Assembly (NCBI RefSeq): GCF_000245335.1
Contig: NZ_JH600305.1
Span: 186,001-250,000 of the forward strand
Direction: 5' to 3'
DNA: 64,000 nucleotides
Source of the DNA: Bacillus mojavensis RO-H-1 = KCTC 3706
Lineage (GTDB): Bacteria; Bacillota; Bacilli; Bacillales; Bacillaceae
Of the stretch, positions 1 through 8,256 are shown piece after piece. The notes below the pieces were generated by a model that made no database searches, was not told where the DNA came from, and saw nothing but the letters and a program-made list of their open reading frames with translations. The translations under genes and the position numbers were made by a program. Positions within the stretch are counted from its first letter, which is position 1. Each line of letters opens with the position of its first letter.

Positions 1-15
1 GATAATTCTTTTCAA
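1..15 (-). CDS. ilvH: acetolactate synthase small subunit, first five codons only
   Basis: The minus strand reads TTG AAA AGA ATT ATC at the window edge, i.e. M-K-R-I-I, the start I recall for IlvH of B. subtilis. A G-rich ribosome-binding site (GGGGGTG) lies just upstream inside the end of ilvB. The TTG start overlaps the ilvB TGA stop by four bases (TTGA), which points to translational coupling of the two acetolactate synthase subunits. The rest of the gene lies outside the window. Confidence 0.8.
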
Positions 16-1736
16 GGTTTCACCCCCACCATTTCATGCAGCCCTTTCCCCGGAGCCACCATCGGGAATACTTTTTCTTCACTGGCAACCCGAACGTCAA
101 TGACAACCGGTTCTTTTGATGTTAATGCCTCTTCCAGCTTTTCCTTCGCTTCTGCATCAGAGGAGATTCTGATTCCTTTAATGCCGTATGCTTCTGACAA
201 TTTGACAAAGTCAGGCTGTGAAGCGAATTTAGATTCTGAATAACGCTCTTCATAGAAAATTTCCTGCCACTGTCTTACCATTCCGAGACAAGCGTTATTC
301 AAGATCACAACTTTAACCGGCAGATTCAATTCGCGAATAACATCAAGTTCCTGAAGCGTCATTTGAAAACCGCCGTCTCCAAGCACCGCCACAACGGTTG
401 CATCTTTATCGGCCAGCTGTGCGCCAATCGCTGCCGGAAGGCCGAAACCCATCGTACCAAGACCGCCTGATGTCACCCATTTATCTGCCTTTTGGAACGG
501 ATAAAATTGTGCTGACCACATTTGATGCTGGCCGACATCCGTTGCGACAATGGCTTCGCCCTTTGTAAATTGATGAATGTACTCAATCAGTTTCTGAGGT
601 TTAAAGCCTTCTTCTTCATTGTCTACATACCAGAGCGGATACTCTTCTTTCCACTCGGCAAGCTGTTTTTTCCATTCGCTTGAATCGCCTTGTTTGCCGT
701 TTTGTTTGATCAGCTCTTGCAGGACAACTTTGCTGTCGCCAACAACCGGAATCTGTGTTTTCATGATTTTTCCGATTTCAGCCGGATCAATATCAATGTG
801 GGCAATCTTTGCGTTTCTCGCAAAATGCTTCAGGTTTCCGGTGACGCGGTCATCAAAACGGGCGCCGATACTGATTAATAGATCACAGTCATGAAGGGCC
901 ATGTTCGCTGTATAAGTGCCGTGCATACCCGCCATTCCTAAGAAAAGCGGATGGTCTGCCGGGAATCCCCCGAGCCCTAAAAGCGTGTGTACGACCGGAA
1001 TTTGCTGCTGCTCGGCATAATTTTTTAATTCTTCTGACGCTTTTCCGTGCAATACGCCCGCGCCCGCTAGGATAACCGGTTTCTTTGCGCTGCTTACGGC
1101 TTCCACAAGCTTGCGGATCTGCAAATAATTCGGCTCCGTTGTCGGCTGATATCCCGGGAGATTCATCTCGTGATCATAGCTGAATTCCCCTTCAATTGTT
1201 GCAACATCTTTCGGAATATCGATTAGTACAGGTCCCGGTCTTCCCGTTGTCGCAATATGGAATGCTTCTTTAATGATGCGCGGCAGGTCTTCCGGCTGGC
1301 GGACCTGATAGCTGTGTTTTGTAACCGGCATTGTAATTCCTAAGATGTCCGCTTCCTGAAAAGCGTCGGTGCCGATAACGGAGGTTGCCACCTGTCCTGT
1401 AAAGACGACTAAAGGCAGTGAATCAATCATAGCATCCGCAAGTCCAGTAACAAGGTTTGTCGCTCCCGGACCTGATGTCGCAATAACGACTCCTGGTTTT
1501 CCAGAAACTCTCGCGTATCCTTCCGCTGCATGAATAGCGCCTTGCTCGTGTCGGGGAAGGATATGTACCATTCCCGAATTGTACAGCTTATCGTAGATCG
1601 GAAGTACAGCTCCACCCGGATAGCCGAATATCATTTCTACTTTTTCTTTCTTTAATGATTCAATCAGCATTAACGCTCCGCTCATCGTCTGTGTACATTT
1701 GGCAGATGCTGAATCCACCTGTACATTAGTCCCCAT
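12..1736 (-). CDS. ilvB: acetolactate synthase large (catalytic) subunit
   Basis: Condenses two pyruvates to acetolactate, or pyruvate with 2-oxobutyrate, as the first common step of valine, leucine and isoleucine synthesis; cytosolic, with thiamine diphosphate and FAD. The 574-residue product has the usual three domains: N-terminal TPP-binding with the FGYPGG segment and the catalytic glutamate in RHEQGA (about residue 64), a central FAD-linked domain, and C-terminal TPP/Mg binding with [12 protein letters not shown] around residue 455. I chose the start at MGTNVQ because AAGGAGG lies seven bases upstream; a longer frame extends nine codons further without a ribosome-binding site. It is the first gene of the ilv-leu operon, downstream of a T-box leader, and its stop overlaps ilvH. 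Full family length. Confidence 0.97.
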   Translation of the reverse strand: MGTNVQVDSASAKCTQTMSGALMLIESLKKEKVEMIFGYPGGAVLPIYDKLYNSGMVHILPRHEQGAIHAAEGYARVSGKPGVVIATSGPGATNLVTGLADAMIDSLPLVVFTGQVATSVIGTDAFQEADILGITMPVTKHSYQVRQPEDLPRIIKEAFHIATTGRPGPVLIDIPKDVATIEGEFSYDHEMNLPGYQPTTEPNYLQIRKLVEAVSSAKKPVILAGAGVLHGKASEELKNYAEQQQIPVVHTLLGLGGFPADHPLFLGMAGMHGTYTANMALHDCDLLISIGARFDDRVTGNLKHFARNAKIAHIDIDPAEIGKIMKTQIPVVGDSKVVLQELIKQNGKQGDSSEWKKQLAEWKEEYPLWYVDNEEEGFKPQKLIEYIHQFTKGEAIVATDVGQHQMWSAQFYPFQKADKWVTSGGLGTMGFGLPAAIGAQLADKDATVVAVLGDGGFQMTLQELDVIRELNLPVKVVILNNACLGMVRQWQEIFYEERYSESKFASQPDFVKLSEAYGIKGIRISSDAEAKEKLEEALTSKEPVVIDVRVASEEKVFPMVAPGKGLHEMVGVKP

Positions 1737-1807
1737 TTTTAGTTCCTCCTTTTGGATTTTCATCCTCTAAAGATCATCAATTATTAGCTTTATAGCTAAT
1801 TATTCAA

Positions 1808-1875
1808 TAAAAAAAGCCCTTCCGCCCACAATCAGCCGCGCAGTGAATGCGATAGCCAAAAGGGGCGAAAAGGCT
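1808..1875 (-). terminator. attenuator terminator of the ilv-leu T-box leader
   Basis: On the minus strand AGCCTTTTCGCCC pairs with GGGCGGAAGGGCT as a 13-bp stem (with G-U pairs) and is followed by a T run. It lies directly downstream of the T-box core, as expected for the regulated terminator. Confidence 0.88.
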
Positions 1876-2220
1876 CTTCTTTCCGCGGTACCACCCTTGT
1901 TTACGGCCTTTGATACGGCCGTCTCATGGATATTCCTATCCGTTTTAATAACGAGTAAACATCATCGTTCACCCGGCCAAGTCCTACTGTGATTTCAGAC
2001 TGGCACTCTGAGGCGAGTTCACCTTGTAAAGCTTCGCCGGTTCTCAGCTAATCCGGTTCTCTGTGGAAAGCTTTTTCAAGGCTACTTATCCTCATCTGCG
2101 CTTTTCATATTCAGTCCCTTGAACATCTATTCTGCCGTCCAAGAAGATCGTTTTTTTTTTCATTTTTTTAGTATCCTATTGCAATCATTTGTGCTTGCGA
2201 AACTTGCGTTTATCTTTTGT
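1808..2220 (-). promoter_or_regulatory. T-box leader of the ilv-leu operon (leucine type)
   Basis: The minus strand carries the T-box core AGGGTGGTACCGCG (1884-1897) in a leader of about 480 nt between the promoter and ilvB. The T-box pairs with the acceptor end of uncharged tRNA to favour an antiterminator over the terminator at 1808-1875. A CTC leucine codon at 2015-2017 stands in a GAACTCGCC context, resembling the TTTCGCC context of the pheS leader in this window, so I read it as the specifier. The core motif and terminator are seen directly; the leucine assignment follows what is known of the ilv-leu operon. Confidence 0.92.
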
Positions 2221-2227
2221 TGAACTC

Positions 2228-2256
2228 ATATTACGCCGCTTTGGACGCAGTGTCAA
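2228..2256 (-). promoter_or_regulatory. SigA promoter of the ilv-leu operon
   Basis: Minus strand: TTGACA (2251-2256), 17-bp spacer, TAATAT (2228-2233). Transcription would start near 2220, about 480 nt before ilvB, which leaves room for the T-box leader. Confidence 0.88.
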
Positions 2257-2303
2257 CAGCCTTTTTTAAAATTATTAGACAATTTAGATTAATCAAACTA
2301 TAC

Positions 2304-2317
2304 TGTATACGCTTTCA
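2304..2317 (-). promoter_or_regulatory. CcpA-binding site (cre) upstream of ilvB
   Basis: TGAAAGCGTATACA on the minus strand matches 13 of 14 positions of the cre consensus TGWAANCGNTNWCA. It is centred about 90 bp upstream of the predicted start, where CcpA is known to activate ilv-leu in B. subtilis. Confidence 0.75.
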
Positions 2318-2414
2318 TTATTGGTATATAAGGCATTTCAAAAGATAAAAGTTTTTGTAATTTTTTTATTAATCTATCAAGTTTACACTCTAATTTTCCA
2401 ATTTCATATAAATA

Positions 2415-2431
2415 TGTCACATAATATGACG
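2415..2431. promoter_or_regulatory. probable TnrA box far upstream of ilvB
   Basis: TGTCACATAATATGACG fits TGTNA-N7-TNACA except for the last base. It lies about 200 bp upstream of the ilvB start of transcription. A distant TnrA site repressing ilv-leu under nitrogen limitation is known in B. subtilis. The site is inferred from sequence match and position. Confidence 0.55.
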
Positions 2432-2519
2432 TGTTATTGTTTCGATGAAACGTATATATGAAAGATCTTCTCGCAAAAAAACAATTTCAGTTCGGATAGG
2501 CTCTTTCATTATTTTTCGT

Positions 2520-2527
2520 CATACACT
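2520..2527 (+). promoter_or_regulatory. possible sporulation-sigma -10 element of ysnD
   Basis: CATACACT about 30 bp before the ysnD start resembles the CATAnnnT -10 element of SigE/SigK promoters and fits a coat gene. No good -35 partner is visible at the right spacing, so this is tentative. Confidence 0.35.
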
Positions 2528-2557
2528 GGTGTTATCTTGCAAAGAAAAGGTGATACG

Positions 2558-2884
2558 ATGAATAAATCTTTTGCAGACATCCAAGGATTTCCCGGGGGTT
2601 TTCCAGGCTTTCCCCAGCCATTTTATCCGGCAGCCCCTGGCTTTTATCAGCAAGGCCACCAGCCATTTGGAGGCTTTGGATACGGACAGCCGTTCAGTCA
2701 GACATACAGCCCGCTAAGCACTCCATCTGCTATGTACTCTTCATTTCCATATGCTTCAGGATTTTACGGGCAGCAATTTTCAGGTGCCAGCTATAGCGGC
2801 CATGGCGGCGGTTTTAGTATCCCGGCGACGCACGCCGGAGGGTTCAGCGGAGCATCTGGTGTACACGGAGGATTTCGATATTAA
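2558..2884 (+). CDS. ysnD: spore coat-associated protein YsnD
   Basis: A 108-residue low-complexity protein rich in Gly, Phe, Pro, Tyr and Ser ([12 protein letters not shown] and similar), with no signal peptide or transmembrane segment. The composition and position between ilvB and ysnE match YsnD, reported as a spore coat protein in B. subtilis. Start chosen at the ATG preceded by AAAAGGTGAT; a longer frame begins seven codons upstream without a better ribosome-binding site. Gly/Phe/Tyr-rich coat proteins usually become part of the cross-linked coat. The biochemical role is unknown. Confidence 0.85.
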   Translation: MNKSFADIQGFPGGFPGFPQPFYPAAPGFYQQGHQPFGGFGYGQPFSQTYSPLSTPSAMYSSFPYASGFYGQQFSGASYSGHGGGFSIPATHAGGFSGASGVHGGFRY

Positions 2885-3054
2885 ATATCATCAGGTGCCG
2901 AACATCTATGTTCGGCACTTGTTAATTTATTCATCTTTAAATAAAGCTAATAGAATGTGAGGTTTCCTATCTTACTATTTGGAAGCAAAAAGGATATATT
3001 TTAAGATAAAGGATAAGTATGTTCAGAGTGACGGTTTTTGAGGAGGAATTCATT

Positions 3055-3510
3055 TTGCATATTAAAGTAGATGATTTGACCGGACATCAAGTGATCGAAT
3101 TAGTAAGTGAGCATTTACATAGCATGACTCTCATGTCTCCGGCTGAAAGTATTCATGCCCTGGACATAGAAAGGCTGAAAAAACCTGAGATTACATTTTG
3201 GAGCGCATGGGACGACAATGAATTAGCCGGCTGCGGAGCACTAAAAGAACTGGACAGCCGGCATGGAGAAATTAAGTCGATGCGAACCTCTTCTTCCCAT
3301 TTAAGAAAGGGCGTCGCCAGCAAGGTTCTTCAGCACATTATAGAAGAAGCCAAGCGGCGCGGCTATCAGCGCTTGAGTTTGGAAACGGGGTCGATGGCTT
3401 CTTTCGAGCCGGCAAGAAAACTTTATGAAAGCTTCGGTTTCCGGTATTGCCAGCCGTTTGCAGACTATACGGAAGATCCGAACAGCGTGTTTATGACAAA
3501 GGAATTGTGA
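3055..3510 (+). CDS. ysnE: GNAT-family N-acetyltransferase YsnE
   Basis: A 151-residue GNAT-fold protein. Visible are the strand-plus-acetyl-CoA loop region SHLRKGVASKVLQHIIEEA (a variant of the Q/RxxGxG/A motif) near residues 85-105 and the C-terminal YESFGFRYC segment typical of the fold. Start is the TTG at MHIKVDD because GGAGG lies seven bases before it; upstream in-frame codons lack a ribosome-binding site. YsnE of some Bacillus strains has been linked to indole-3-acetic acid production, but the physiological acceptor is unknown. Monocistronic: a strong terminator follows directly. Confidence 0.9.
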   Translation: MHIKVDDLTGHQVIELVSEHLHSMTLMSPAESIHALDIERLKKPEITFWSAWDDNELAGCGALKELDSRHGEIKSMRTSSSHLRKGVASKVLQHIIEEAKRRGYQRLSLETGSMASFEPARKLYESFGFRYCQPFADYTEDPNSVFMTKEL

Positions 3511-3519
3511 AATATAAAG

Positions 3520-3565
3520 GATAGATAAGTGCGGGACTATGTTTCTGTCTTATCTGTCTTTTTTT
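3520..3565 (+). terminator. terminator of ysnE
   Basis: GATAGATAAG pairs with CTTATCTGTC (one U-G pair) and is followed by a run of T, ten bases after the ysnE stop. Confidence 0.8.
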
Positions 3566-3662
3566 GTGGTTACAATTCATCTTCTGCTATCTAGGCAGCA
3601 TTCTACATTAGCAATCTGCTACGTTTTTTCCTTCTAGACAACTTTCTCGATTGCTTATCACA

Positions 3663-3692
3663 CAAAAAAACATCCAGCATTGTACTGGATGA
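3663..3692 (-). terminator. terminator of the decayed kelch gene
   Basis: On the minus strand CATCCAG-TACAATG-CTGGATG is followed by TTTTTTTG. It lies just beyond the reconstructed ancestral stop of the kelch gene at 3701-3703, supporting that stop as the original end. Confidence 0.82.
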
Positions 3693-3700
3693 TTGAATTA

Positions 3701-4967
3701 TTATTTATATTTATTCACTTCGTACATCAAAATATTTTTAAACACAACATAATCCTTTTACTTTCAAAAGGCCCTTTGTTGTTTGTTCATGCTCATCAAT
3801 TTCATAAAAGCCCGGTCCCTCTCCAGCATCACGCTGCTTATACCATTTGAGGAAACCGTTCACTTCTTTCATGGACAGCTGATATTCTTTTTGCAAACCG
3901 TTTACCATGGTGACAACAAGGAGGGCGTCTCCGTCTTCTGCTGAATTATCCTCAGAAGGTGTTGTTGATTCTTTATCCTTATCTCCCGGAGTTTCCTCTG
4001 AATCGGATGGTATATTTAAATCTTTTAACGAAATAGATATAACTGATTTAATGTTAGAATTTGCATTATCGCCAAAACTTCCACCAAAACTGGAGTTTTC
4101 TTCTCTTCCACCAATTACGTAAAGCGTATCATCAATAATGGCAGAAGAATGCGCCATTCTGTATAATGCTTTCGGATTTGTCACTGCTGTAACTGATTGA
4201 CTTTTAGGATCGTACACTCTAATTCGGCTTACACCTCCAGTCATCAGAATTTTTCCTTTATAAGCAAGCGCAGAATAATATCCTGCTTTGAATCCTTTAC
4301 CATTTTCTGCCCATGTGTCTTTTTCTGGATCATAAACATAAACGATTTGGGGAATGTAATGCGTGCCGCCAAGGATATATAGTTTATTATCAATTACTGC
4401 TGTAGAACCCCCAGTTACTTCATAATTTAACTTCTGTTTCTTATCCCATTTTTTCGTTTCGAGATCATAACTGTAAGTCGTTGCATAGCGTGAATTCTCA
4501 TAGGCTACAACATATATTTTTTTTCCTATAGCTTCTGCATAAATCCTATAAGGTGAAACCTTATTTTCAAAGGGGAGATCATCCGATTTTTCCCATGTAT
4601 CTTTTTTTGGATCATATACTTCTACTGTCTTGACAACTCCATCGTTTGACCTTCCACCCATGACTTAAATTTTACCATCAACTGTAACAGTCGCAGCTCC
4701 TCCCCTCTCCGTGGGCATGTCCGCTTTTTTTGTCCATTCATTTGTTTTAGGATCGTAGACAAACGTTTGATTCCCATAAGTACCTGATTTTACTGTCCCG
4801 CCACCTATCACATATATCTTTCCATCTACTACACCGCTGCTTGCGCCGACACGCGGCTCAGGTAAATCTGCTCTTTCTTTCCATTCAACTGTTTCCGCGC
4901 TAACTGTTTGAAGCGATTGAAACAGCGTAATCACGAATAAGAAAAAAACAATGAACCATTTTTTCAA
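3701..4967 (-). pseudogene. secreted kelch-repeat protein gene, broken by a stop codon and C-terminal frameshifts
   Basis: Starts at TTG (M-K-K-W-F) eight bases after AAAGGAGTG, with a clear signal peptide (hydrophobic core then VSA-ET). About six kelch motifs follow (YVIGG, VMGG, YILGG, LMTGG, YVIGG with YDP..W partners), then an acidic Ser/Thr/Glu linker and a C-terminal domain (LSMKEVNGFLKWY..GPGFYEIDEHE). Residue 101 is a TAA (4665-4667) where other repeats have Tyr (KIYVIGG), so one base change breaks the frame. Near the end the frame slips twice: restoring one base in GGGCC (near 3769) and one in AAAAGG (near 3755) gives GPFESK and then DYVVFKNILMYEVNKYK ending at 3703. Two open segments remain, 4665-4967 and 3738-4661. 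I do not recall a gene here in strain 168, so it is probably accessory. Function is unknown; kelch propellers bind protein or sugar. Confidence 0.85.
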
Positions 4968-5069
4968 AAGAAAACACTCCTTTATTTAATTGTTTCACAT
5001 AACAAATATCGGCAAGACTATGATTTTTTTCATATCTTTTCCTGTATATTCATTTTTCAGGAAATTCTA

Positions 5070-5097
5070 ATCCGAGTTTTCTCTAAAAAACTCGGAT
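5070..5097. repeat. terminator-like inverted repeat without an adjacent gene
   Basis: ATCCGAGTTTT and AAAACTCGGAT form an 11-bp stem with a six-base loop, followed on the plus strand by GTTTTC. It lies between the 5' end of the kelch pseudogene and the ysnF promoter, where no upstream plus-strand gene needs a terminator. Confidence 0.6.
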
Positions 5098-5109
5098 GTT
5101 TTCAATCTT

Positions 5110-5134
5110 GTTTATTTTAAGGAGCAGCGGGAAT
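5110..5134 (+). promoter_or_regulatory. SigB promoter of ysnF
   Basis: GTTTAT (5110-5115), 13-bp spacer, GGGAAT (5129-5134) fits the SigB consensus GTTTAA-N12-15-GGGWAW. ysnF is known as a general stress gene in B. subtilis, so function and site agree. Confidence 0.82.
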
Positions 5135-5184
5135 TACAAACGACATGAACGATATAATGCAAATTCATAAAGGAGGAGATTAAT

Positions 5185-6012
5185 ATGACAAAAAGTGTAG
5201 TTGGTGTATACGAAACTCCGCAAGAGACTATTGCAGTGATTGAAGGCTTACTAACAAAGGGGTATGATTCTGACGATATTTCTGTAGTCACAAATCGCCG
5301 GGATACCGATTATCTCGAATCTCGTACAGGGACAGAAGTAAATCAAGCCCTTGAAGCTAATGATAGTGATTCTGAATCCTTTTTCGATAAACTGAAAGAT
5401 TATTTCACAATGGATGATACAGGCGCACACAGCAAAGCATTATCAGATCTGGATATCTCAAATGACGAAATAGACAAGTACCAAGAGGACCTGGATGACG
5501 GAAAGCTTCTCGTAGCCGTTGATACAGGCGCAGACTTAAATACGCCTATTGATAACGGCAATGCCCTTTCAGGCGGCTTTGCAAGTGCAAATGAGACAGT
5601 GGATTATACAACAAAAGAAGAAAAGACCATGCCGCTTCGAGAAGAACAGCTGAAAGTGGATAAAGAAGATATCCAAACCGGTGAAGTGGAAATCGGAAAA
5701 GAAGTCAAAACAGAACAAAGAGATATAGACGTTCCGGTAAGACATGATGAAATTTACGTTGAACGCCGTCCGGTGGATGAAAACACGGCAGACGCTGCTC
5801 CCGTAAATGACTCAGAAACGGTCAGAGTTCCTATCGTTGAGGAAAAACTTGAAGTGACCAAAAAACCCGTTGTTACGGATGAAGTGGTTATCGGGAAACG
5901 GACTGTCGAAGAAAATGAGCATATTTCTGAAACTGTAAAAAAAGAAGAACCTCGTCTGAATAAAGAAGGAAATGTCCGCGACCTGGATGATGATACGTTA
6001 AATAACAAATAA
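5185..6012 (+). CDS. ysnF: general stress protein YsnF
   Basis: A 275-residue, very acidic and hydrophilic cytosolic protein. Residues 1-55 (MTKSVVGVYETPQETIAVIE, then YDSDDISVVTNR) resemble the N-terminal domain of Bacillus general stress protein 17M; residues 150-270 match the DUF2382 domain, with repeated P-V/I-x-E-E-x-L-x-V type segments (LREEQLKVDKE, IVEEKLEVTKK). The start has AAAGGAGGAG upstream. It is transcribed alone from a SigB promoter and ends at a strong terminator. Role in stress survival is presumed from regulation; no activity is known. Full length and intact. Confidence 0.92.
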   Translation: MTKSVVGVYETPQETIAVIEGLLTKGYDSDDISVVTNRRDTDYLESRTGTEVNQALEANDSDSESFFDKLKDYFTMDDTGAHSKALSDLDISNDEIDKYQEDLDDGKLLVAVDTGADLNTPIDNGNALSGGFASANETVDYTTKEEKTMPLREEQLKVDKEDIQTGEVEIGKEVKTEQRDIDVPVRHDEIYVERRPVDENTADAAPVNDSETVRVPIVEEKLEVTKKPVVTDEVVIGKRTVEENEHISETVKKEEPRLNKEGNVRDLDDDTLNNK

Positions 6013-6028
6013 TAATTATCATAAACAA

Positions 6029-6064
6029 AAACCTCAAATCCTAAATGGATTTGAGGTTTTTCTT
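6029..6064 (+). terminator. terminator of ysnF
   Basis: ACCTCAAATCC-TAAAT-GGATTTGAGGT followed by TTTTCTTTT, directly after the ysnF stop. The flanking A and T runs mean it may also stop transcription leaving the tRNA gene on the minus strand. Confidence 0.88.
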
Positions 6065-6070
6065 TTGGTA

Positions 6071-6144
<74 letters not shown>

Positions 6145-6190
6145 ACGTTTTGTTTTTTTGTTTTCGCTTTAACTATCAGCGACAAGATTT

Positions 6191-6219
6191 ATTATATATG
6201 GGTTGCAATGATAAGTCAA
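6191..6219 (-). promoter_or_regulatory. SigA promoter of the tRNA-Arg gene
   Basis: Minus strand: TTGACT (6214-6219), 17-bp spacer, TATAAT (6191-6196). Transcription would start near 6184, about 40 nt before the mature tRNA. Confidence 0.88.
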
Positions 6220-6239
6220 CGGTTTTTTAGAATTTTTTT

Positions 6240-6267
6240 CATGAGGAAGAAAATTTTCTTCCTCATG
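6240..6267. repeat. 28-bp perfect palindrome downstream of ysnB
   Basis: CATGAGGAAGAAAA is followed at once by its exact reverse complement, with no spacer, seven bases after the ysnB stop. It could fold as a 3'-end hairpin for the rph-ysnA-ysnB transcript, but the bases after it in that direction are A rather than T, so it is not a normal intrinsic terminator. Confidence 0.75.
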
Positions 6268-6274
6268 TGATATT

Positions 6275-6784
6275 TCATAGGGTTACACGGTGTTGCAAAT
6301 CAATGATTTCATCGCCTGCTTGGTTATAAAAACGCACTGTTGCTGTATCATTTTCTAAAGACAGTATAGCATAGCTTTCTGTGCTGCGCACCCTTGGAAG
6401 GCGGATGCTGCCTGGATTAATCATCAGTTTTCCGCGCAGCATTTCGCTTCCTGCGATGTGTGAATGCCCGAAGCAAATGATTTCCGCTCCAAGCTCCTCT
6501 GCACGATAGTATACGTTTAGCAAGGTCTGTTTAATACCATGAAGGTGCCCATGCGTAACCAATATTTTTTTGGAACCGGCCGTCAGCAGGAGCTCGTCCT
6601 TAAAATCGCCGATAAAATCACAATTGCCTTTTACAACGGAATAAGGCTCTAACGCCGGATGGCCGGTTTCAAGCTCAGAGTCTCCGCAATGAATCATGAG
6701 ATCAACATCCGCTTCATGACGTTTCGCGATGGTTTGGAGTTCTTCTTCAAGCCCATGGCTGTCACTGATAATCAGCACGTTCAT
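6275..6784 (-). CDS. ysnB: MJ0936/YfcE-type phosphodiesterase YsnB
   Basis: A 169-residue calcineurin-like metallophosphoesterase. Metal-binding motifs are complete: D-S-H (SDSHG, residues 8-11), GD (HCGDSE, about 33), GNCD (about 54) and the GHxH pairs THGHLHG (about 78) and FGHSHIAG (about 105). Likely hydrolyses phosphodiester bonds; the natural substrate is unknown. Start ATG is preceded by GGGGGAG. It lies 14 bases after the ysnA stop once that gene's frame is restored, suggesting an rph-ysnA-ysnB operon. Intact. Confidence 0.92.
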   Translation of the reverse strand: MNVLIISDSHGLEEELQTIAKRHEADVDLMIHCGDSELETGHPALEPYSVVKGNCDFIGDFKDELLLTAGSKKILVTHGHLHGIKQTLLNVYYRAEELGAEIICFGHSHIAGSEMLRGKLMINPGSIRLPRVRSTESYAILSLENDTATVRFYNQAGDEIIDLQHRVTL

Positions 6785-6798
6785 ATATACGCTCCCCC

Positions 6799-7387
6799 TT
6801 ATGCCTCCAACAGCTTCGACAGCTTTTTAAGTGCGTCAGCCCTGTGGCTGATTTTTATTTTTTTCATCACTTGTCAGCTCTGCCATTGTCTTATCTTTAT
6901 CTTTGACGATAAAGATGGGGTCATAGCCAAAGCCGTATTCTCCTTTCGGCTCCTCGGCAATATATCCTTCAACATGCCCCTCAACAGTTTTTGTTTCCTC
7001 TCCCGGAATACTCACGGCAAGCGCGCAGCGAAAACGGGCCGTACGCTGCTCTTTTTCGATGCCTTTCAGCTCACTCAGCACTTTATTGATATTCGCCTGG
7101 TCATCTTTCTGTTCCCCTGCATATCGTGCTGAATAGACACCGGGGCGGCCTCCTAAATTATCAACGGACAAACCCGAGTCGTCTGCAATGACCATTTTGT
7201 TCACTGCTTTTGCCACCGCTTCCGCTTTTAGAATCGCATTTTCTTCAAACGTATGGCCTGTTTCTTCTATCTCTTCTGTAAATCCGATTTCAGCTAATGA
7301 TTTTACCTCGTACCCTCTCGGCTCAAGGATTTCTTTAAATTCCTTCACTTTTCCCGGATTGTGAGTCGCAATAATTGCTTCTTTCAT
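6799..7387 (-). pseudogene. ysnA: dITP/XTP pyrophosphatase (RdgB/HAM1 family), frameshifted near the C-terminus
   Basis: Removes non-canonical ITP, dITP and XTP from the nucleotide pool. The N-terminal SHR-type substrate site [16 protein letters not shown] (residues 5-20), the catalytic IADDSGL (about 68) and [12 protein letters not shown] are intact. After SDEKNK the frame runs into NQPQG-stop (6836) because of one extra A in the run at 6853-6857; removing it gives [17 protein letters not shown] ending at TAA 6799-6801, the C-terminus I recall for this family. SHRADAL contributes to base recognition, so the truncated protein is probably impaired. Start: ATG at 7387, with AAAGG ten bases upstream; an in-frame TTG at 7396 is too close to that site. 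Confidence 0.88.
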
Positions 7388-7408
7388 AATGATCAAGCCT
7401 TTCTGTCA

Positions 7409-8146
7409 TTATTTCAGCTCTGGAAGAGAATCGCCCAGTACTTCTTTTTGCTTGTCAATCAGTTCCTGAATGCCTTTTTCTGCAAGACTGAGAAGGCCAT
7501 TCAGATCCTCACGTGAAAAGGTTGCCTCTTCCCCTGTTCCCTGAAGCTCCACAAAGCGGCCGCTGCCTGTCATGATGACATTCATATCAACTTCAGCAGC
7601 AGAATCTTCTTCATAATTTAAATCTAACAAAATTCCCTGCTCTTTATCAATTCCGACAGAAATCGCTGCCAGGAAATCAGTGAGCGGGTTTGTTTTAATC
7701 GTTCCCGCTTTGAGCAGCTTGCCAATTGCAATCGCCATGGCAAGATATGCTCCGGTAATGGAAGCCGTTCTTGTTCCTCCGTCCGCCTGAATGACATCAC
7801 AGTCAATCCAAATCGTACGTTCACCCAGTTTCTCTAAATCAACGACTGCCCGAAGCGCGCGGCCGATCAAACGCTGAATTTCCATCGTTCTGCCGGAAAT
7901 TTTCCCTTTGGAAGATTCTCTGATCGTTCTTTGATTTGTAGCCCGCGGCAGCATGCTGTACTCAGCTGTAATCCACCCTTTGCCTCCGCCCCGCAAAAAC
8001 GGTGGTACGCGATCCTCTACAGATGCGTTGCAGATTACTTTTGTATTTCCCGCTGTTATTAGAACAGACCCTTCCGGATGGCTGATAAAGTCCAAATCAA
8101 ATGTAATTGGACGCAGCTCATCATGTTGTCTTCCGTCATGTCTCAT
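7409..8146 (-). CDS. rph: ribonuclease PH
   Basis: A phosphorolytic 3'-5' exoribonuclease that trims tRNA 3' ends. The 245-residue length and sequence fit the family: [14 protein letters not shown] start, the RNA-binding [22 protein letters not shown] segment (about 70-90), phosphate-binding [12 protein letters not shown] (about 124-135) and the active-site aspartates in [17 protein letters not shown] (about 173-190). ATG start with GGAGG eight bases upstream. First gene of the probable rph-ysnA-ysnB unit, 21 bases from ysnA. Intact. Confidence 0.96.
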   Translation of the reverse strand: MRHDGRQHDELRPITFDLDFISHPEGSVLITAGNTKVICNASVEDRVPPFLRGGGKGWITAEYSMLPRATNQRTIRESSKGKISGRTMEIQRLIGRALRAVVDLEKLGERTIWIDCDVIQADGGTRTASITGAYLAMAIAIGKLLKAGTIKTNPLTDFLAAISVGIDKEQGILLDLNYEEDSAAEVDMNVIMTGSGRFVELQGTGEEATFSREDLNGLLSLAEKGIQELIDKQKEVLGDSLPELK

Positions 8147-8197
8147 GTTTTACCTCCGATTGTATGTACATAAACCATTTTTGTCCCGGAATTGAAT

Positions 8198-8234
8198 AAA
8201 GAAAGAGGCAGCCGGAACGCTAACCTCTTTCTTT
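8198..8234 (-). terminator. terminator of gerM
   Basis: AAAGAAAGAGG pairs with CCTCTTTCTTT across a 15-base loop on the minus strand, about 25 bases after the gerM stop. The T tract is short (TTTCTTTATTC). Confidence 0.6.
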
Positions 8235-8256
8235 CTAGTATATCAAAAATCCCAAT

